A stretch of DNA of 64,000 nt from Niastella sp. (GTDB lineage: Bacteria > Bacteroidota > Bacteroidia > Chitinophagales > Chitinophagaceae), in assembly GCA_016710595.1 (NCBI GenBank), contig JADJVM010000003.1, forward strand, positions 248,001 through 312,000, read 5' to 3'. The notes beneath the pieces were generated by a model. It was not told the DNA's origin, did not search any database, and saw only the letters and a list, made by a program, of their open reading frames with translations. The translations under genes and the position numbers were made by a program. Shown here piece after piece: positions 50,721-60,324 of this stretch; the first letter of the stretch is position 1, and each line of letters begins with the position of its first letter.

Positions 50721-51700
50721 AATATCTCGGGTTTATTCTGCATGATCTTTTCTATTTTTTCAATTACTTCATCATTCAGCAAAGGCACTGCATCCAACGC
50801 TTTCAGGTTTTCTACCAATTGTTGTTTTTTAGTAGCGCCCAAAATAGCGGTGCTTACATCCGGGTTTTTTAAACACCAGGCAATGCTTAATGCAGCCGTT
50901 GTAATATTTAGTTTCTTAGCGAGGTCGCTAATTTTTTTTACTTTCTTTATTTTATCTTCCATCATCCACCTGTCTTTTAGCCAATCGAAGCCTGACAATG
51001 CAAAGCGGCTTCCTTTGGGTACGCCATCATTGTATTTTCCGCTTAATAAACCCGATGCCAACGGGCTCCAAACAGTAGTACCCAGGCCAACGGTTTTATA
51101 TATTTGGCTATAATCTGCTTCTACTTTATTTCTTTCAAAAAGATTATACTGTGGTTGCTCCATGGTAGGGCCAATCAAATTATATTTTTTGGCAATCATG
51201 TGTGCTTCCATAATTTCTACACCTGTCCACTCACTGGTGCCCCAGTACAATATTTTTCCTTGCTGCAACAGCGTGTTCATGGCCCATACGGTTTCTGCTA
51301 CCGGTGTTGTTTTATCTGCCCTGTGGCAATAAAATAAATCGAGGTAATCTACCTGTAACCTTTGAAGCGCTTCATTACATGCCTCAATAATATGCTTTCG
51401 GCTAAGACCTGTTTGATTGGGTTTGTTTTCTTTTCCACGCCAGCCAAAATAAACTTTAGAAGAAACCAGGTAGGAGCTGCGGTCCCACTTTTTCTTTTTT
51501 AAAATTCGGCCCATCATTTTTTCACTTTCACCCAGGGCATACACTTCGGCGTTGTCAAAAAAATTAATACCCTTATCATACGCATGGCTCATGATTTCTT
51601 CTGCCAGCTTATCATTTATTTGTTTGCTAAAGCTTACCCAGCTTCCTAAGGAAAGAGCGCTTACCTGTAAACCTGATTTGCCTAAATGCCTGTATTCCAT
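50717..51700 (-). CDS. Aldo/keto reductase, Kv-beta-like
   Basis: 327 residues. (beta/alpha)8 barrel with the catalytic tetrad: Asp and Tyr in INFFDNAEVYALG, Lys in YLVSSKVYFGW, His in DLFYCHRAD. The KIRYWGTS-like ILYWGTSEWTG block and late AILGATKKQQLVENLKAL (NADPH site) fit the Kv-beta/YghZ branch. First gene of the operon akr-arsC-osmC with 4-bp ATGA overlaps, which suggests an oxidative or electrophile stress unit. Confidence 0.94.
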   Translation of the reverse strand: MEYRHLGKSGLQVSALSLGSWVSFSKQINDKLAEEIMSHAYDKGINFFDNAEVYALGESEKMMGRILKKKKWDRSSYLVSSKVYFGWRGKENKPNQTGLSRKHIIEACNEALQRLQVDYLDLFYCHRADKTTPVAETVWAMNTLLQQGKILYWGTSEWTGVEIMEAHMIAKKYNLIGPTMEQPQYNLFERNKVEADYSQIYKTVGLGTTVWSPLASGLLSGKYNDGVPKGSRFALSGFDWLKDRWMMEDKIKKVKKISDLAKKLNITTAALSIAWCLKNPDVSTAILGATKKQQLVENLKALDAVPLLNDEVIEKIEKIMQNKPEIL

Positions 51701-51790
51701 ATTCTGTAATTTTTAGAATTGCATTGAAGTTACTACAACAATGTGTTTATTGTTTTTGAATAAAGGAAAACTACTACAAATACCGTGCAG

Positions 51791-52366
51791 TTACATGGGA
51801 AATTTAGAAGCGGGGACCTGTACCGTTCCAATGGGTTTTAAAATAAGCCAATCTTTAAAGGACTGGTTTGCTTCCATGCCTATACCATCAATAATTTGGG
51901 TACGGGTGCGGATCCTGACTGCTTTATCTGTATAAAACTCCCTATTGATACGGCTCCTGTCCCAATACAGTTCCTGGCAGTAAAGCGTATCGCCTTTTAG
52001 TATGTTTATAACCTTAACACTGTCTTTTAAAAAAATAATATTTTGGGTTTCCCGGTACTTGGCGTATTTAGCGGTAAGTACACTTTCTACAGTACCCTGA
52101 TCGTTGTAAAAATCGCATTGCAAGGTTTCTGGAAATTCATAATATGGGATACTATCCTGCACCCGAAGCATAAGCGGAGCAGTAAGTACGGCTCTCGTTT
52201 TGCCGCCCAGCGTAAATATGGTCCTTACGCCTTTCGCTTTTTCTACTTCTAATACTTTTTTATTTAAATTGGCCACATCTGCCTCATCATTTTCGCAGGC
52301 GCATAAAAAAAAGCAGCTTGTAAATAAAGCTGCTAAAATGAATTTATATGTTGATGTTGCTTTCAA
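51791..52366 (-). CDS. lptC: LPS export ABC transporter periplasmic protein LptC
   Basis: 191 residues. Lipobox-like FLCAC (Cys24), an unusual feature for classic LptC, which is a transmembrane protein, but usual in Bacteroidota. After it, a beta-jellyroll with NLNKKVLEVEKAKGVRTIF, LRVQDSIPYYEFPETLQCDFY, LTAKYAKYRETQNIIFLKDSV and the late GIGMEANQSFKDWLILKPIG matches the LptC/OstA-like fold. It bridges LPS between the LptBFG complex and LptA. Same direction as the beta-barrel gene upstream (30-bp gap). Confidence 0.88.
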   Translation of the reverse strand: MKATSTYKFILAALFTSCFFLCACENDEADVANLNKKVLEVEKAKGVRTIFTLGGKTRAVLTAPLMLRVQDSIPYYEFPETLQCDFYNDQGTVESVLTAKYAKYRETQNIIFLKDSVKVINILKGDTLYCQELYWDRSRINREFYTDKAVRIRTRTQIIDGIGMEANQSFKDWLILKPIGTVQVPASKFPM

Positions 52367-52396
52367 TTATTTAAAAATGTAAAAACAAAAGTACCA

Positions 52397-53773
52397 TTAA
52401 TCATACTTTCTTTTTTGGAACCAACGCTGGCCCATTGAAATACCAAAACTAAATCGGGCAAAATTTTCCCTGAATGAGGCGCTGTTTTTATCGCCCCTGG
52501 CGCCCACTTCCAGGCTTGTGTTTAATGTTACATACTCACCTCCCAGGCGAAGCCTTTGGAAACTGGTGAGCGGAAAACCGGCACCTACCGTAAAGCCATA
52601 AATATTTCTTTCTTTACCAATATTAATATAGTCTGGCCCATAGTATGCACCTGTCCTGTATTTTACAAATCGCCAATATTTATTTATGGGTGTAAACTTA
52701 TCTGCTGCATAATATTGAGCGCCCACATGCACGGTCCAGTTGTTTTTTACAGAAGGGTCTTTTGTTCCATAAAATGAATATGAATCCCAGGCGGTATAAT
52801 CAAAATCGGCACCAAAGAGCCAATGGGTATTGCGATACAATGCCCCAAATGAGTATGTGGCAGGAAGTTTTACGGTTCCTTTATTATTACTTTTATAATT
52901 TACCGTGTCAATGCTTACGGGTTCATCATAACTATTATAAGTATAGGTTTCATCTAATTCATCTGCTGTACCCGTAAGGTTTTGTTGTAGCGCTGCAGAA
53001 GCTCCCAATTGCAGAAGACCATTTTTTGTTTTAATTTGGTACTGTGCGCCCAGGTTTAAAAATACACCTCCAATACGGGTATTCCGGCTGCTGTGGCTTC
53101 GGTAATATGCAATCGTATCATTAATAAATCTTTGCCGGGTACTATAATCTTTAGAACCAAATGAATAACCTGTACTCAGTCCAAAACTAAAATTTTTAAT
53201 ACGGATACCTGTACTCACATTTGCTTGCGAAATACCGCCATTGCCTTCGTATAATAGATTTACAGAATCAATATTGGTTAGCCGTTTATTTTCTTCTACT
53301 TTATAATTAATGCGTGTTAAAGGCCTTAATCCAAAACTTAATCCCCATTGCATCCCTCTAAGTTCCATTTTTTTACTGGCAATCGGGAAGCCCAATTGTA
53401 CATAAGAGATATTGATATTATTAGAAGTATATTTTCCGGGAGTTGTGTTACTCTTTAAGGTATGCCGATCTACTTCTACGCCTACATCAAACAAAGTATT
53501 GATATAAGAATTGCTGCTGAGTGACCCCAATGATGCAGGGTTGCTTATATTGAGCATACCCACGGGGATGTATGGCAATGAAGTGTCAACACCAAATGCC
53601 ACACCAACCCCACCCATGGAGCGGGAAATGATATTGCGGTTAGGAACTATATCACCTATGCCGTAGCGGGAATAAGGAGAATTGTCTTGTGCGGTAGCGG
53701 AAAAAAATAAACAGATTAATAATACCCATCCATATCTTTTAAACCACAATGTTGTTGATTTCGCTGAGTGCAT
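52397..53773 (-). CDS. Outer-membrane beta-barrel protein (transporter-like)
   Basis: 458 residues from the ATG at 53773, giving a signal peptide (MHSAKSTTLWFKRYGWVLL...ATAQ). It opens with DNSPYSRYGIGDIVPNRN and SMGGVGVAF, a start shared by many Bacteroidota barrels of the OmpP1/FadL-like or hypothetical membrane protein group, and continues as alternating aromatic/glycine strands to a terminal strand FSFGISMGQRWF. Earlier frame codons up to 53833 lie inside coaX. The 35-bp overlap with coaX suggests coupled expression. Confidence 0.8.
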   Translation of the reverse strand: MHSAKSTTLWFKRYGWVLLICLFFSATAQDNSPYSRYGIGDIVPNRNIISRSMGGVGVAFGVDTSLPYIPVGMLNISNPASLGSLSSNSYINTLFDVGVEVDRHTLKSNTTPGKYTSNNINISYVQLGFPIASKKMELRGMQWGLSFGLRPLTRINYKVEENKRLTNIDSVNLLYEGNGGISQANVSTGIRIKNFSFGLSTGYSFGSKDYSTRQRFINDTIAYYRSHSSRNTRIGGVFLNLGAQYQIKTKNGLLQLGASAALQQNLTGTADELDETYTYNSYDEPVSIDTVNYKSNNKGTVKLPATYSFGALYRNTHWLFGADFDYTAWDSYSFYGTKDPSVKNNWTVHVGAQYYAADKFTPINKYWRFVKYRTGAYYGPDYINIGKERNIYGFTVGAGFPLTSFQRLRLGGEYVTLNTSLEVGARGDKNSASFRENFARFSFGISMGQRWFQKRKYD

Positions 53774-54470
53774 ACAGTCCTTTAAATAAAAAATTTTGGT
53801 CGGCAAATATCCTGTTTTTAAGCTGACTGGCAAAATAGGCTGAATTACCCCCGGTTAAAACCACGTTAAAGTTACGATATCGCTGTTTGTAGCAACCTAT
53901 GATTCCATCTATTTCGCAGGCCATACCGTACAGAACGCCACTTTGTAAATTGGTTGCTGTATTGTAACCAATGAGGGGGAAATTCCAGTCTCCCTGCACC
54001 AATGGAAGTTTTGCCGTAAACTCATGCATAGCTCTAAAGCGCATATCCATACCGGGTGAAATACTGCCTCCCAGGAACTGGTGGTTTTGATTTACAAAAT
54101 TATAGGTAATACAACTGCCCAATCCTATTACCAGGTTGTTTTTTACCGGAAAATAATGAACCGCTGCTGCTACCAATGCCAATCGGTCTGCACCAATGGT
54201 TTCTGGTTTGCCAACAGGGGTTGTAAAATTTATTTTAGTATGTACCGATAGTTTATGAAAAGCCGTGCTGCTGGCTAAATACGTTTCCATTTCGGGATTG
54301 TGGTCAATAACCGAAGAAAGAATTGTTTTTTGAGGTTTATATTTTTCTAACAGCGATGCAATGGTTGCTGTATCATCGTTGGGGAGGTATAATTCCTCCA
54401 GCATTTGTTTGTTTTTAAAAATGGCCAGCTTTTTACGGGTGTTTCCAAAATCGAAGCAGAGTGTAATCAT
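53739..54470 (-). CDS. coaX: Type III pantothenate kinase
   Basis: 243 residues. Actin/ASKHA-like fold with FDFGNTRKKLAIF at the start (phosphate 1), GADRLALVAAAVHY, the phosphate 2 region ITYNF (usually DAGT), GGSISPGMDMRFRAMHEFTAKLP and the adenosine-site VVLTGGNSAYF. The phosphate-2 loop reads GLGSCITYNF, where most family members have DxGT: see findings. It phosphorylates pantothenate in the first step of CoA synthesis. The barrel-protein gene overlaps its 3' end. Confidence 0.9.
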   Translation of the reverse strand: MITLCFDFGNTRKKLAIFKNKQMLEELYLPNDDTATIASLLEKYKPQKTILSSVIDHNPEMETYLASSTAFHKLSVHTKINFTTPVGKPETIGADRLALVAAAVHYFPVKNNLVIGLGSCITYNFVNQNHQFLGGSISPGMDMRFRAMHEFTAKLPLVQGDWNFPLIGYNTATNLQSGVLYGMACEIDGIIGCYKQRYRNFNVVLTGGNSAYFASQLKNRIFADQNFLFKGLYALSEINNIVV

Positions 54471-54472
54471 GG

Positions 54473-55102
54473 TTATAATCCTTTCACATTTTTAAAATGG
54501 CCGTTCATTTTTATTTTTCCTTTCAGGATATCCATTTCTGCCATGATGGGCATTACTTTGGCCAGGTGCCTCTTTAAAAATTCTTGCCGCTGTAATTCGT
54601 GCTCCAGTTCCAGTAAATGATATTCATCTTCAATCGTAAGGCCGGCATGATGGGCAACATCATAACATTTTAACTGGTCATCAGGTTTACTAAATTCTTT
54701 TTTAATGTTTAGGGTATGATAAATACTGCGGATGCCTTCCAGGATTTTTTTCATGATAGTGGGGTTGCCTTGCATTTGTATTTTGGGGTAAGTTACAATA
54801 GCTCCTCCATATAATTTATCAGGCAGGGATTCTACCCGTTCTAATATTTTAAAAACGCTTAGGCCTTCCGTTTTAATGTCCATTTTTCCATCTTCATATT
54901 CTTTACTTATTTCTATGATTTGCATAATGGTTCCCATTTCGTTTACCCGGTTATTAAAAACGGCCGGGATACCAAATGGTTTTTTTTGTTGATGGCAATC
55001 TTTAATCAATTCTTTATACCGGGGCTCAAAAATGTGGAGGTTTAGCATCTCCCCGGGATATACAACAATACCTAATGGAAATATGGGAATAAAATTGGTC
55101 AT
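54473..55102 (-). CDS. Lon substrate-binding-domain protein
   Basis: 209 residues: only the N-terminal Lon (LON-N) domain, without an ATPase or protease. Landmarks: IPIFPLGIVVYPGEMLNLHIFEPRY at the start and the helical C-terminal part (DVAHHAGLTIEDEYHLLELEHELQR). These free Lon-N proteins are common in Bacteroidota; their role is not known. Two bp from coaX, so probably co-transcribed. Confidence 0.9.
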   Translation of the reverse strand: MTNFIPIFPLGIVVYPGEMLNLHIFEPRYKELIKDCHQQKKPFGIPAVFNNRVNEMGTIMQIIEISKEYEDGKMDIKTEGLSVFKILERVESLPDKLYGGAIVTYPKIQMQGNPTIMKKILEGIRSIYHTLNIKKEFSKPDDQLKCYDVAHHAGLTIEDEYHLLELEHELQRQEFLKRHLAKVMPIMAEMDILKGKIKMNGHFKNVKGL

Positions 55103-55116
55103 AGCAAAATGTAAAG

Positions 55117-56190
55117 TTATTCACTCAACGCCGTATAAAAATAAGCTTCTAATTTACTTACTGAGTTTTCCCAGCTAAAATTTGTTGCTATAAAATGCCG
55201 CCCCCGGTTTGCCATTTGTATCCTAAAATCGGGGTATGTAAATAATTTTTTTAATGCATCGTAAATTTCAGCAGGTTTTTCAGGGCTTATCAGCAATGCC
55301 GTTTCATTGGGTATAGCATAATCCCGGTGCCCGCCTATTTGTGTGCATACTACCGCACAGCCACAGGCCATGGCTTCGGCTGGCGGTAGCGCCCAGCCTT
55401 CTCCTAAACTTGGAGATAAAAAAATAGCGGCTTTGTTATATAATGATGGCAGGTCATTGGGCTTTTGATAATATTTTATCCAACCGGGTAAATCATCAGG
55501 TGGCTGATACACACCAAATAAAATAAGCTGCATTTCAGGAAATTCTTTTTTGAGTAGGTTAAACGCTTCCAATGCATATTGGGTGCCCTTTCTCTTTTCT
55601 TCAGAATAAAGCATCATTACAGACTGTGTATTCCTGTTATGGGGTAATACTTGTATTGAGAAGCGGTCGGTATCAATAGCATTGGGAATGTGTACCGGCT
55701 TAATTCCGGAATGGCTGGTTAGTAAATCCTGCAGGTATTGGGCAATCACTACATGGTGAATGGGTAAAGCGTAACTTTCGTGTAAGCGCTCCACATCGCT
55801 GTTCCATGTTTCATAATCCTGTACCAGGTTAAACTTTTTTCCTTTGGTATCATTTAATGCATTGATGGCATAGGCCATTTGCCACCAGGTGCTCATAACT
55901 ATATCTGCATCCGGCATATATTTATCAGTAATGGCAGGCACTATAAAACAGGATACTTTTGGGTGCAGTGGGAACCATTTGGGCCTCGCTACCTTTCGCA
56001 TCCAAAAAATAAATCGTTTGTACCAAAGCGGAGTCTTGCTTTTTTTATAAGGCCGTTTAATGGTATGAAAAATGGACACTTCATGGCCCCGGTTTTGCAA
56101 TAAGTTAGCATAGTGATATATCACACTGGCGCCGCCTACAGGCTTTGTTACCGGGAAGGGCAATACCAATGAAATTTTTAATTTTTTCAT
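55117..56190 (-). CDS. Glycosyltransferase family 4
   Basis: 357 residues, GT-B fold. N-terminal half with GGASVIYHYANLLQNRGHEV and a helical acceptor region; C-terminal half with the nucleotide-sugar site FLSPSLGEGWALPPAEAMACG, which is the GT4 E-x7-E signature, and GGHRDYAIPNETALLI. The donor is probably a UDP- or GDP-sugar; the acceptor is unknown. Next to a GT2 gene on the same strand, so both may act on a surface glycan. Confidence 0.9.
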   Translation of the reverse strand: MKKLKISLVLPFPVTKPVGGASVIYHYANLLQNRGHEVSIFHTIKRPYKKSKTPLWYKRFIFWMRKVARPKWFPLHPKVSCFIVPAITDKYMPDADIVMSTWWQMAYAINALNDTKGKKFNLVQDYETWNSDVERLHESYALPIHHVVIAQYLQDLLTSHSGIKPVHIPNAIDTDRFSIQVLPHNRNTQSVMMLYSEEKRKGTQYALEAFNLLKKEFPEMQLILFGVYQPPDDLPGWIKYYQKPNDLPSLYNKAAIFLSPSLGEGWALPPAEAMACGCAVVCTQIGGHRDYAIPNETALLISPEKPAEIYDALKKLFTYPDFRIQMANRGRHFIATNFSWENSVSKLEAYFYTALSE

Positions 56191-56242
56191 TCAATCTAAC
56201 TTAAGACGGTAATCTGTATGTTGTAATATACAAGAAATTTTT

Positions 56243-57244
56243 TTACCATTTTTGTATGGCATGGCTGCTTATTTGAGCATTTACTTTTTGTGCTACTTCT
56301 TGTAAAGTTAAAAGCCGCTTAGCTGAATTGTTTTTAAGCAAGGTCCTGCTTTCAGCAACTTGCTTTCTTTTACCCATGAATGCCAGTAAGGCTTTTATGT
56401 AAAATAATTTACCAAAGCATATATGGATGAATGCTTCCAGGCCAAGTTGTAGTTTCCAAACTATTAGTTTGGAGGCGGGTAAATGAATAGCATGTAAAAA
56501 CATTTTATTCCGGTTATAAATAATCTTTACTTTTTCTTTTTTACTGCTACTTTTAATGGTAACAGAAGTTTTGTGACGACACACTGCCCGGTGTTCGTAA
56601 TAACAAACATATCCTTTGCGCCAGGCTCTCAGGCTAAGCTCATAATCTTCTACATAATAGGGTGCAAAGAGTTCATTAAAGCCACCCAATAATTGCAAAA
56701 TAGCGGTATTCATCAAAGCATTTGCGCCAGATAAATACATGCTGTAATAAGGGCCTTCGTCATCCTGTAAAGGAATGTAGTTACCCGAGGTTTTAATTTT
56801 TACGCCATGAAAATATGGATATTTACCACCGTCCTGGATCTTATCATCATCCCAACCAACAATGCGGCCCATAACCCCAAAACAATCATCCTTATCAAAA
56901 TAGGGGATTAAAAATTTAAAATAGTTTGCTGTAAGTTTTACATCACTGTTCAGGAGTAAGGTATAGGAATAGGTTGATGCGAAAATGCCTGCATTGGCTG
57001 TTGGCGCAAAGCCCCTGTTAACCGGGTTTTCAATAAGCTTTATAGCGGGGTGATCTGCCTGAATATAGGAGATGGATGCATCGGTAGAAGCATCATCGCT
57101 TATGATTACTTCATAATCCAGGCCAGCGTTTTGCAAAGCTTCGTATAAAGGAGGAAGTATTTGAGGTAATAACTGCCTGCCATTATAATTTGGAATTACT
57201 ACTGAAATGCCTTTAGGTAAATGCAATTTTTTTATTTTATGCAA
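56243..57244 (-). CDS. Glycosyltransferase family 2
   Basis: 333 residues, GT-A fold. SVVIPNYNGRQLLPQILPP opens the Rossmann part, the DDAS motif (IISDDASTDAS) and the metal-binding DVKLTAN (DxD-like) follow, then EDYELSLRAWRKGY. The C-terminal ~80 residues are amphipathic and may touch the membrane. Divergent from meaB with a 52-bp gap between the start codons. Confidence 0.9.
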   Translation of the reverse strand: MHKIKKLHLPKGISVVIPNYNGRQLLPQILPPLYEALQNAGLDYEVIISDDASTDASISYIQADHPAIKLIENPVNRGFAPTANAGIFASTYSYTLLLNSDVKLTANYFKFLIPYFDKDDCFGVMGRIVGWDDDKIQDGGKYPYFHGVKIKTSGNYIPLQDDEGPYYSMYLSGANALMNTAILQLLGGFNELFAPYYVEDYELSLRAWRKGYVCYYEHRAVCRHKTSVTIKSSSKKEKVKIIYNRNKMFLHAIHLPASKLIVWKLQLGLEAFIHICFGKLFYIKALLAFMGKRKQVAESRTLLKNNSAKRLLTLQEVAQKVNAQISSHAIQKW

Positions 57245-57296
57245 AATAACAACAAGGCTTTATTTTGGTTTCATTTATCTAAAGTATTTTAGCGGA

Positions 57297-58202
57297 ATGG
57301 AGATTGCGGGCATACAGCATATCGGGGCAGATGACTTTAAATCAATTGCAAGATCAATTACAGCAATTGAAAATGAAGTGCAGGGTTTTTCTTCTTTTTT
57401 AGAAAGTATGAAACCTGGAAACGCTGCTGTAATTGGTATTACCGGTCCGCCGGGTGCCGGAAAGAGTACGCTTACCGATGCGTTGCTTACTGAATTGGTG
57501 AAAACAGGTAAAAAAATTGCTGTATTGTGTGTAGATCCTTCCTCTCCTTTTAATATGGGGGCAGTATTGGGCGACCGTATCCGTATGAACCAATGGTATA
57601 ATCACCCGGATGTTTTTATTCGTTCTCTTGCTACCCGAGGTACATTGGGCGGTTTAAATGCTTCCATTATTGAAATAACAGAATTTTTAAAATCCGCAGG
57701 TTTTGAATATATATTGGTTGAAACGGTGGGTGTAGGCCAAAGTGAAATTGAAATTGCCGGCCTGGCAGACGTAACGATTGTAGTACTTGTTCCCGAAAGT
57801 GGCGATGATATTCAAACGATGAAAGCCGGCATTATGGAAGTAGCTGATATTTTTGTAGTAAATAAATCTGACCGGGCGGGGGCAGATCGTTTTGTAAATA
57901 ATTTAAAGAAAATGCTGGCGCCTGCTTTTGTTAAAAAGAAAGATAATGTACCCATTATAAAAACAGTTGCCTCTACCGGCGTAGGGATACCGGAATTATC
58001 AACAGAAATTTTTCAATTGCTGACAGGTGAAATTAAAAATGAGAAAAAATATGAACTCATTGCGGCAAAGGCATTTTTACTGATAAGCAAAAAAAGGACA
58101 AGCGATATTAATGTTGCTGCCTTAAAACAAGAGATAAAAGAACAGGTGTTAAATAAATCATTCAACCTGTTTCGTTACATTAAAAAATTTGAGAAACCCT
58201 AA
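57297..58202 (+). CDS. meaB: Methylmalonyl-CoA mutase-associated GTPase MeaB
   Basis: 301 residues from the ATG at 57297 (MEIAGIQHIG); an earlier ATG at 57207 would overlap the divergent glycosyltransferase gene. Walker A GITGPPGAGKSTL, then LCVDPSSPFNMGAVLGDRIRM, the ETVGVGQSEIE switch and NKSDRAGADR (G4) are complete. MeaB protects and reactivates the B12-dependent methylmalonyl-CoA mutase; the mutase genes are not in this window. The stop is 1 bp from the convergent gene. Confidence 0.95.
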   Translation: MEIAGIQHIGADDFKSIARSITAIENEVQGFSSFLESMKPGNAAVIGITGPPGAGKSTLTDALLTELVKTGKKIAVLCVDPSSPFNMGAVLGDRIRMNQWYNHPDVFIRSLATRGTLGGLNASIIEITEFLKSAGFEYILVETVGVGQSEIEIAGLADVTIVVLVPESGDDIQTMKAGIMEVADIFVVNKSDRAGADRFVNNLKKMLAPAFVKKKDNVPIIKTVASTGVGIPELSTEIFQLLTGEIKNEKKYELIAAKAFLLISKKRTSDINVAALKQEIKEQVLNKSFNLFRYIKKFEKP

Positions 58203-58203
58203 C

Positions 58204-58434
58204 CTAATTATTTTGATTTTGTTCACGGTTGCTGGCCCACCAACGGTATGCAATCAACCCTACAATGGTGAAAGGCGCCAGCATGAGGTACACAATGCCC
58301 TGGTTTAATCCCGTGGCAGGTTTTTCCCCCAATTGCGAAGCGGTTTTGGTGCACATGGCACATTGTGCTATTCCTGTGTTTTGTAAGAGCATAAAAAAAG
58401 CTAAAACACAACAAATGAAAATTATTTTTTTCAT
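58204..58434 (-). CDS. Small membrane protein with CxxC
   Basis: 76 residues from the ATG at 58434 (MKKIIFICCVLAFFMLLQNTG, a signal or first helix); longer alternatives up to 58473 carry only polar residues. After the leader comes QCAMCTKTA (Cys-x2-Cys), then a second helix (IVYLMLAPFTIVGLIAYRWWA) and an acidic-basic tail. It is the size and layout of small Bacteroidota proteins next to cytochrome-type genes; function unknown. Confidence 0.65.
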   Translation of the reverse strand: MKKIIFICCVLAFFMLLQNTGIAQCAMCTKTASQLGEKPATGLNQGIVYLMLAPFTIVGLIAYRWWASNREQNQNN

Positions 58435-58619
58435 AAGGTAAAGGTAAGCCAAACGATGGGAATTTAGATTCATTAAAATTTTCTGTAAACTGCGGGATGG
58501 TATTTAGATAGGGATTTAAAATCAAAATAAAATGATTTTATATTACATGTTAAGAAAGTCCATTTTATCATTTAAAACGCCTTTGTGCTAAATGGCAACC
58601 ATTGATCGGCAGCATTTTT

Positions 58620-58627
58620 TATATTTG
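58620..58627 (+). promoter_or_regulatory. -7 box of the GH3-like gene
   Basis: TATATTTG is an exact TAnnTTTG match 21 bp before the ATG at 58648. The TTG upstream (58602-58604) leaves only a 15-bp spacer, so only the -7 element is supported. Confidence 0.4.
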
Positions 58628-58647
58628 CTTTTCATTAATCTTCATTC

Positions 58648-60189
58648 ATGGCCATTTTCGATATCAAATTACCGGCATCCATTGTTAAAGCGCTTAATCT
58701 CCCACAGGGTGATGTGCGCAAACAACAGTTGAATGTATTAAAAAAACTTTTACGGAAAGCCCGGTTTACGCAATTTGGCCAACTCTATAAATTTGATGAA
58801 GCATTACTAAGCCGTCATCCCGGAAAAAAATTCCAGCAATTGGTTCCAACATTTAATTATAATAAGATATATAATGAATGGTGGTACAAAGCACTTGAGG
58901 GAAGCCCGGATGTATGCTGGCCAGGTGTAATAAAATATTTTGCATTAAGCAGCGGCACCAGCGAAGCTGCCAGTAAATATATACCTGTTACTAAAGATCT
59001 TATTCGTAGCAATACCATTACCAGCACCAAACAACTCATAAGCCTAACCCGTTATGAAGATGTGCCTAAAAGCGCTATTGGTAAAGGATGGCTTATGCTG
59101 GGCGGAAGTACACAACTTCAAAAAGGCCCCACTTATTTTGCCGGTGACCTGAGCGGCATACAACAAAGGAATATCCCGTTTTGGTTTATGGGCCTGGGTT
59201 TGTATAAACCAGGTAAAAAAATTGCTAAAGAAAAAGATTGGTCAAAAAAGCTGGAGGAAGTAGTAGAAAAAGCGCCCAATTGGGATATCGGTTTTATTGT
59301 AGGGGTTCCCGCCTGGCTGCAACTTTGTATTGAAAAAATAATAGAAAGGTATAAACTTAAAAACATACATGAGCTATGGCCCAACCTTAGCTTTTATGTG
59401 CATGGTGGCGTGGCCATGGAACCTTACAAAAGAGGGCTTGAAAAATTATTGGGGAAGCCCATTACCTACATTGAAACCTATCTTGCAAGTGAAGGGTTTT
59501 TAGCCTATCAAAACAGGCAGGGCGCCAAAGGCATGCACCTTTCACTAAACAATAATATTTTTTTTGAATTTGTTCCTTTTGATGATACAAATTTTGATGC
59601 CGATGGTAATATGGTGGATAACCCACAAGCATTGATGCTGCATGAGATAGAAGAAAATAAAGATTATGCCATCCTTATAAGTACCAATGCAGGCACCTGG
59701 CGCTATGCTATTGGCGACACCGTAAAATTGGTAGATAAAGAACGCAGTGAAATTATTATTACAGGCCGCACCAAACATTTTTTAAGCCTGGTAGGCGAAC
59801 ATTTGAGTGTAGATAATATGACCAAAGCCATAGAAATGGTTTCGGAAGAACTACATATTTCTATTCCTGAATTTACAGTGGCAGGCGTACCCTACGGAAC
59901 TTTTTTTGCACATGAATGGTATATTGCAACAGATGATAATGCCGATGAAAATAAAATTACAAGCCTGATTGATGAGAAATTAAAAGAACTGAATGATGAT
60001 TATGCGGTAGAGCGAAAACATGCATTAAAAAATATAAATGTAAAAATTTTAACGCAGGATGTTTTTTATCAATTTTTAAAAGCAAAAGGAAAAGTAGGCG
60101 GACAGCATAAATTTCCCAGGGTGCTAAAAGGAAATATGCTGCAAGACTGGAAGTTGTTTTTAGAAAAGAATGAAACAGCATCAAAATAA
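58648..60189 (+). CDS. GH3 (acyl-acid-amido synthetase-like) family protein
   Basis: 513 residues, complete. ANL-type adenylation fold as in plant GH3: LSSGTSEAASKYIPVTKD (motif I, AMP-binding), YIETYLASEGFLAYQ (motif II), and the YAIGDTVKL block with ITGRTKHFLSLVGEHLS. Plant members join auxin or jasmonate to amino acids; bacterial members are uncharacterised. It is divergent from nothing close and has a candidate promoter. The substrate cannot be inferred. Confidence 0.92.
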   Translation: MAIFDIKLPASIVKALNLPQGDVRKQQLNVLKKLLRKARFTQFGQLYKFDEALLSRHPGKKFQQLVPTFNYNKIYNEWWYKALEGSPDVCWPGVIKYFALSSGTSEAASKYIPVTKDLIRSNTITSTKQLISLTRYEDVPKSAIGKGWLMLGGSTQLQKGPTYFAGDLSGIQQRNIPFWFMGLGLYKPGKKIAKEKDWSKKLEEVVEKAPNWDIGFIVGVPAWLQLCIEKIIERYKLKNIHELWPNLSFYVHGGVAMEPYKRGLEKLLGKPITYIETYLASEGFLAYQNRQGAKGMHLSLNNNIFFEFVPFDDTNFDADGNMVDNPQALMLHEIEENKDYAILISTNAGTWRYAIGDTVKLVDKERSEIIITGRTKHFLSLVGEHLSVDNMTKAIEMVSEELHISIPEFTVAGVPYGTFFAHEWYIATDDNADENKITSLIDEKLKELNDDYAVERKHALKNINVKILTQDVFYQFLKAKGKVGGQHKFPRVLKGNMLQDWKLFLEKNETASK

Positions 60190-60324
60190 AATATCTTTAT
60201 CGCATGTTTGTTAATCTTAATAAATTACCTGTAATTAAGCAGACAATGTATCATTACAGGAAGTTCTTAAGCTAATTTGGACTTTGCATAAGAACAAATA
60301 TATTAGTATAGAAAAATTTATTTC

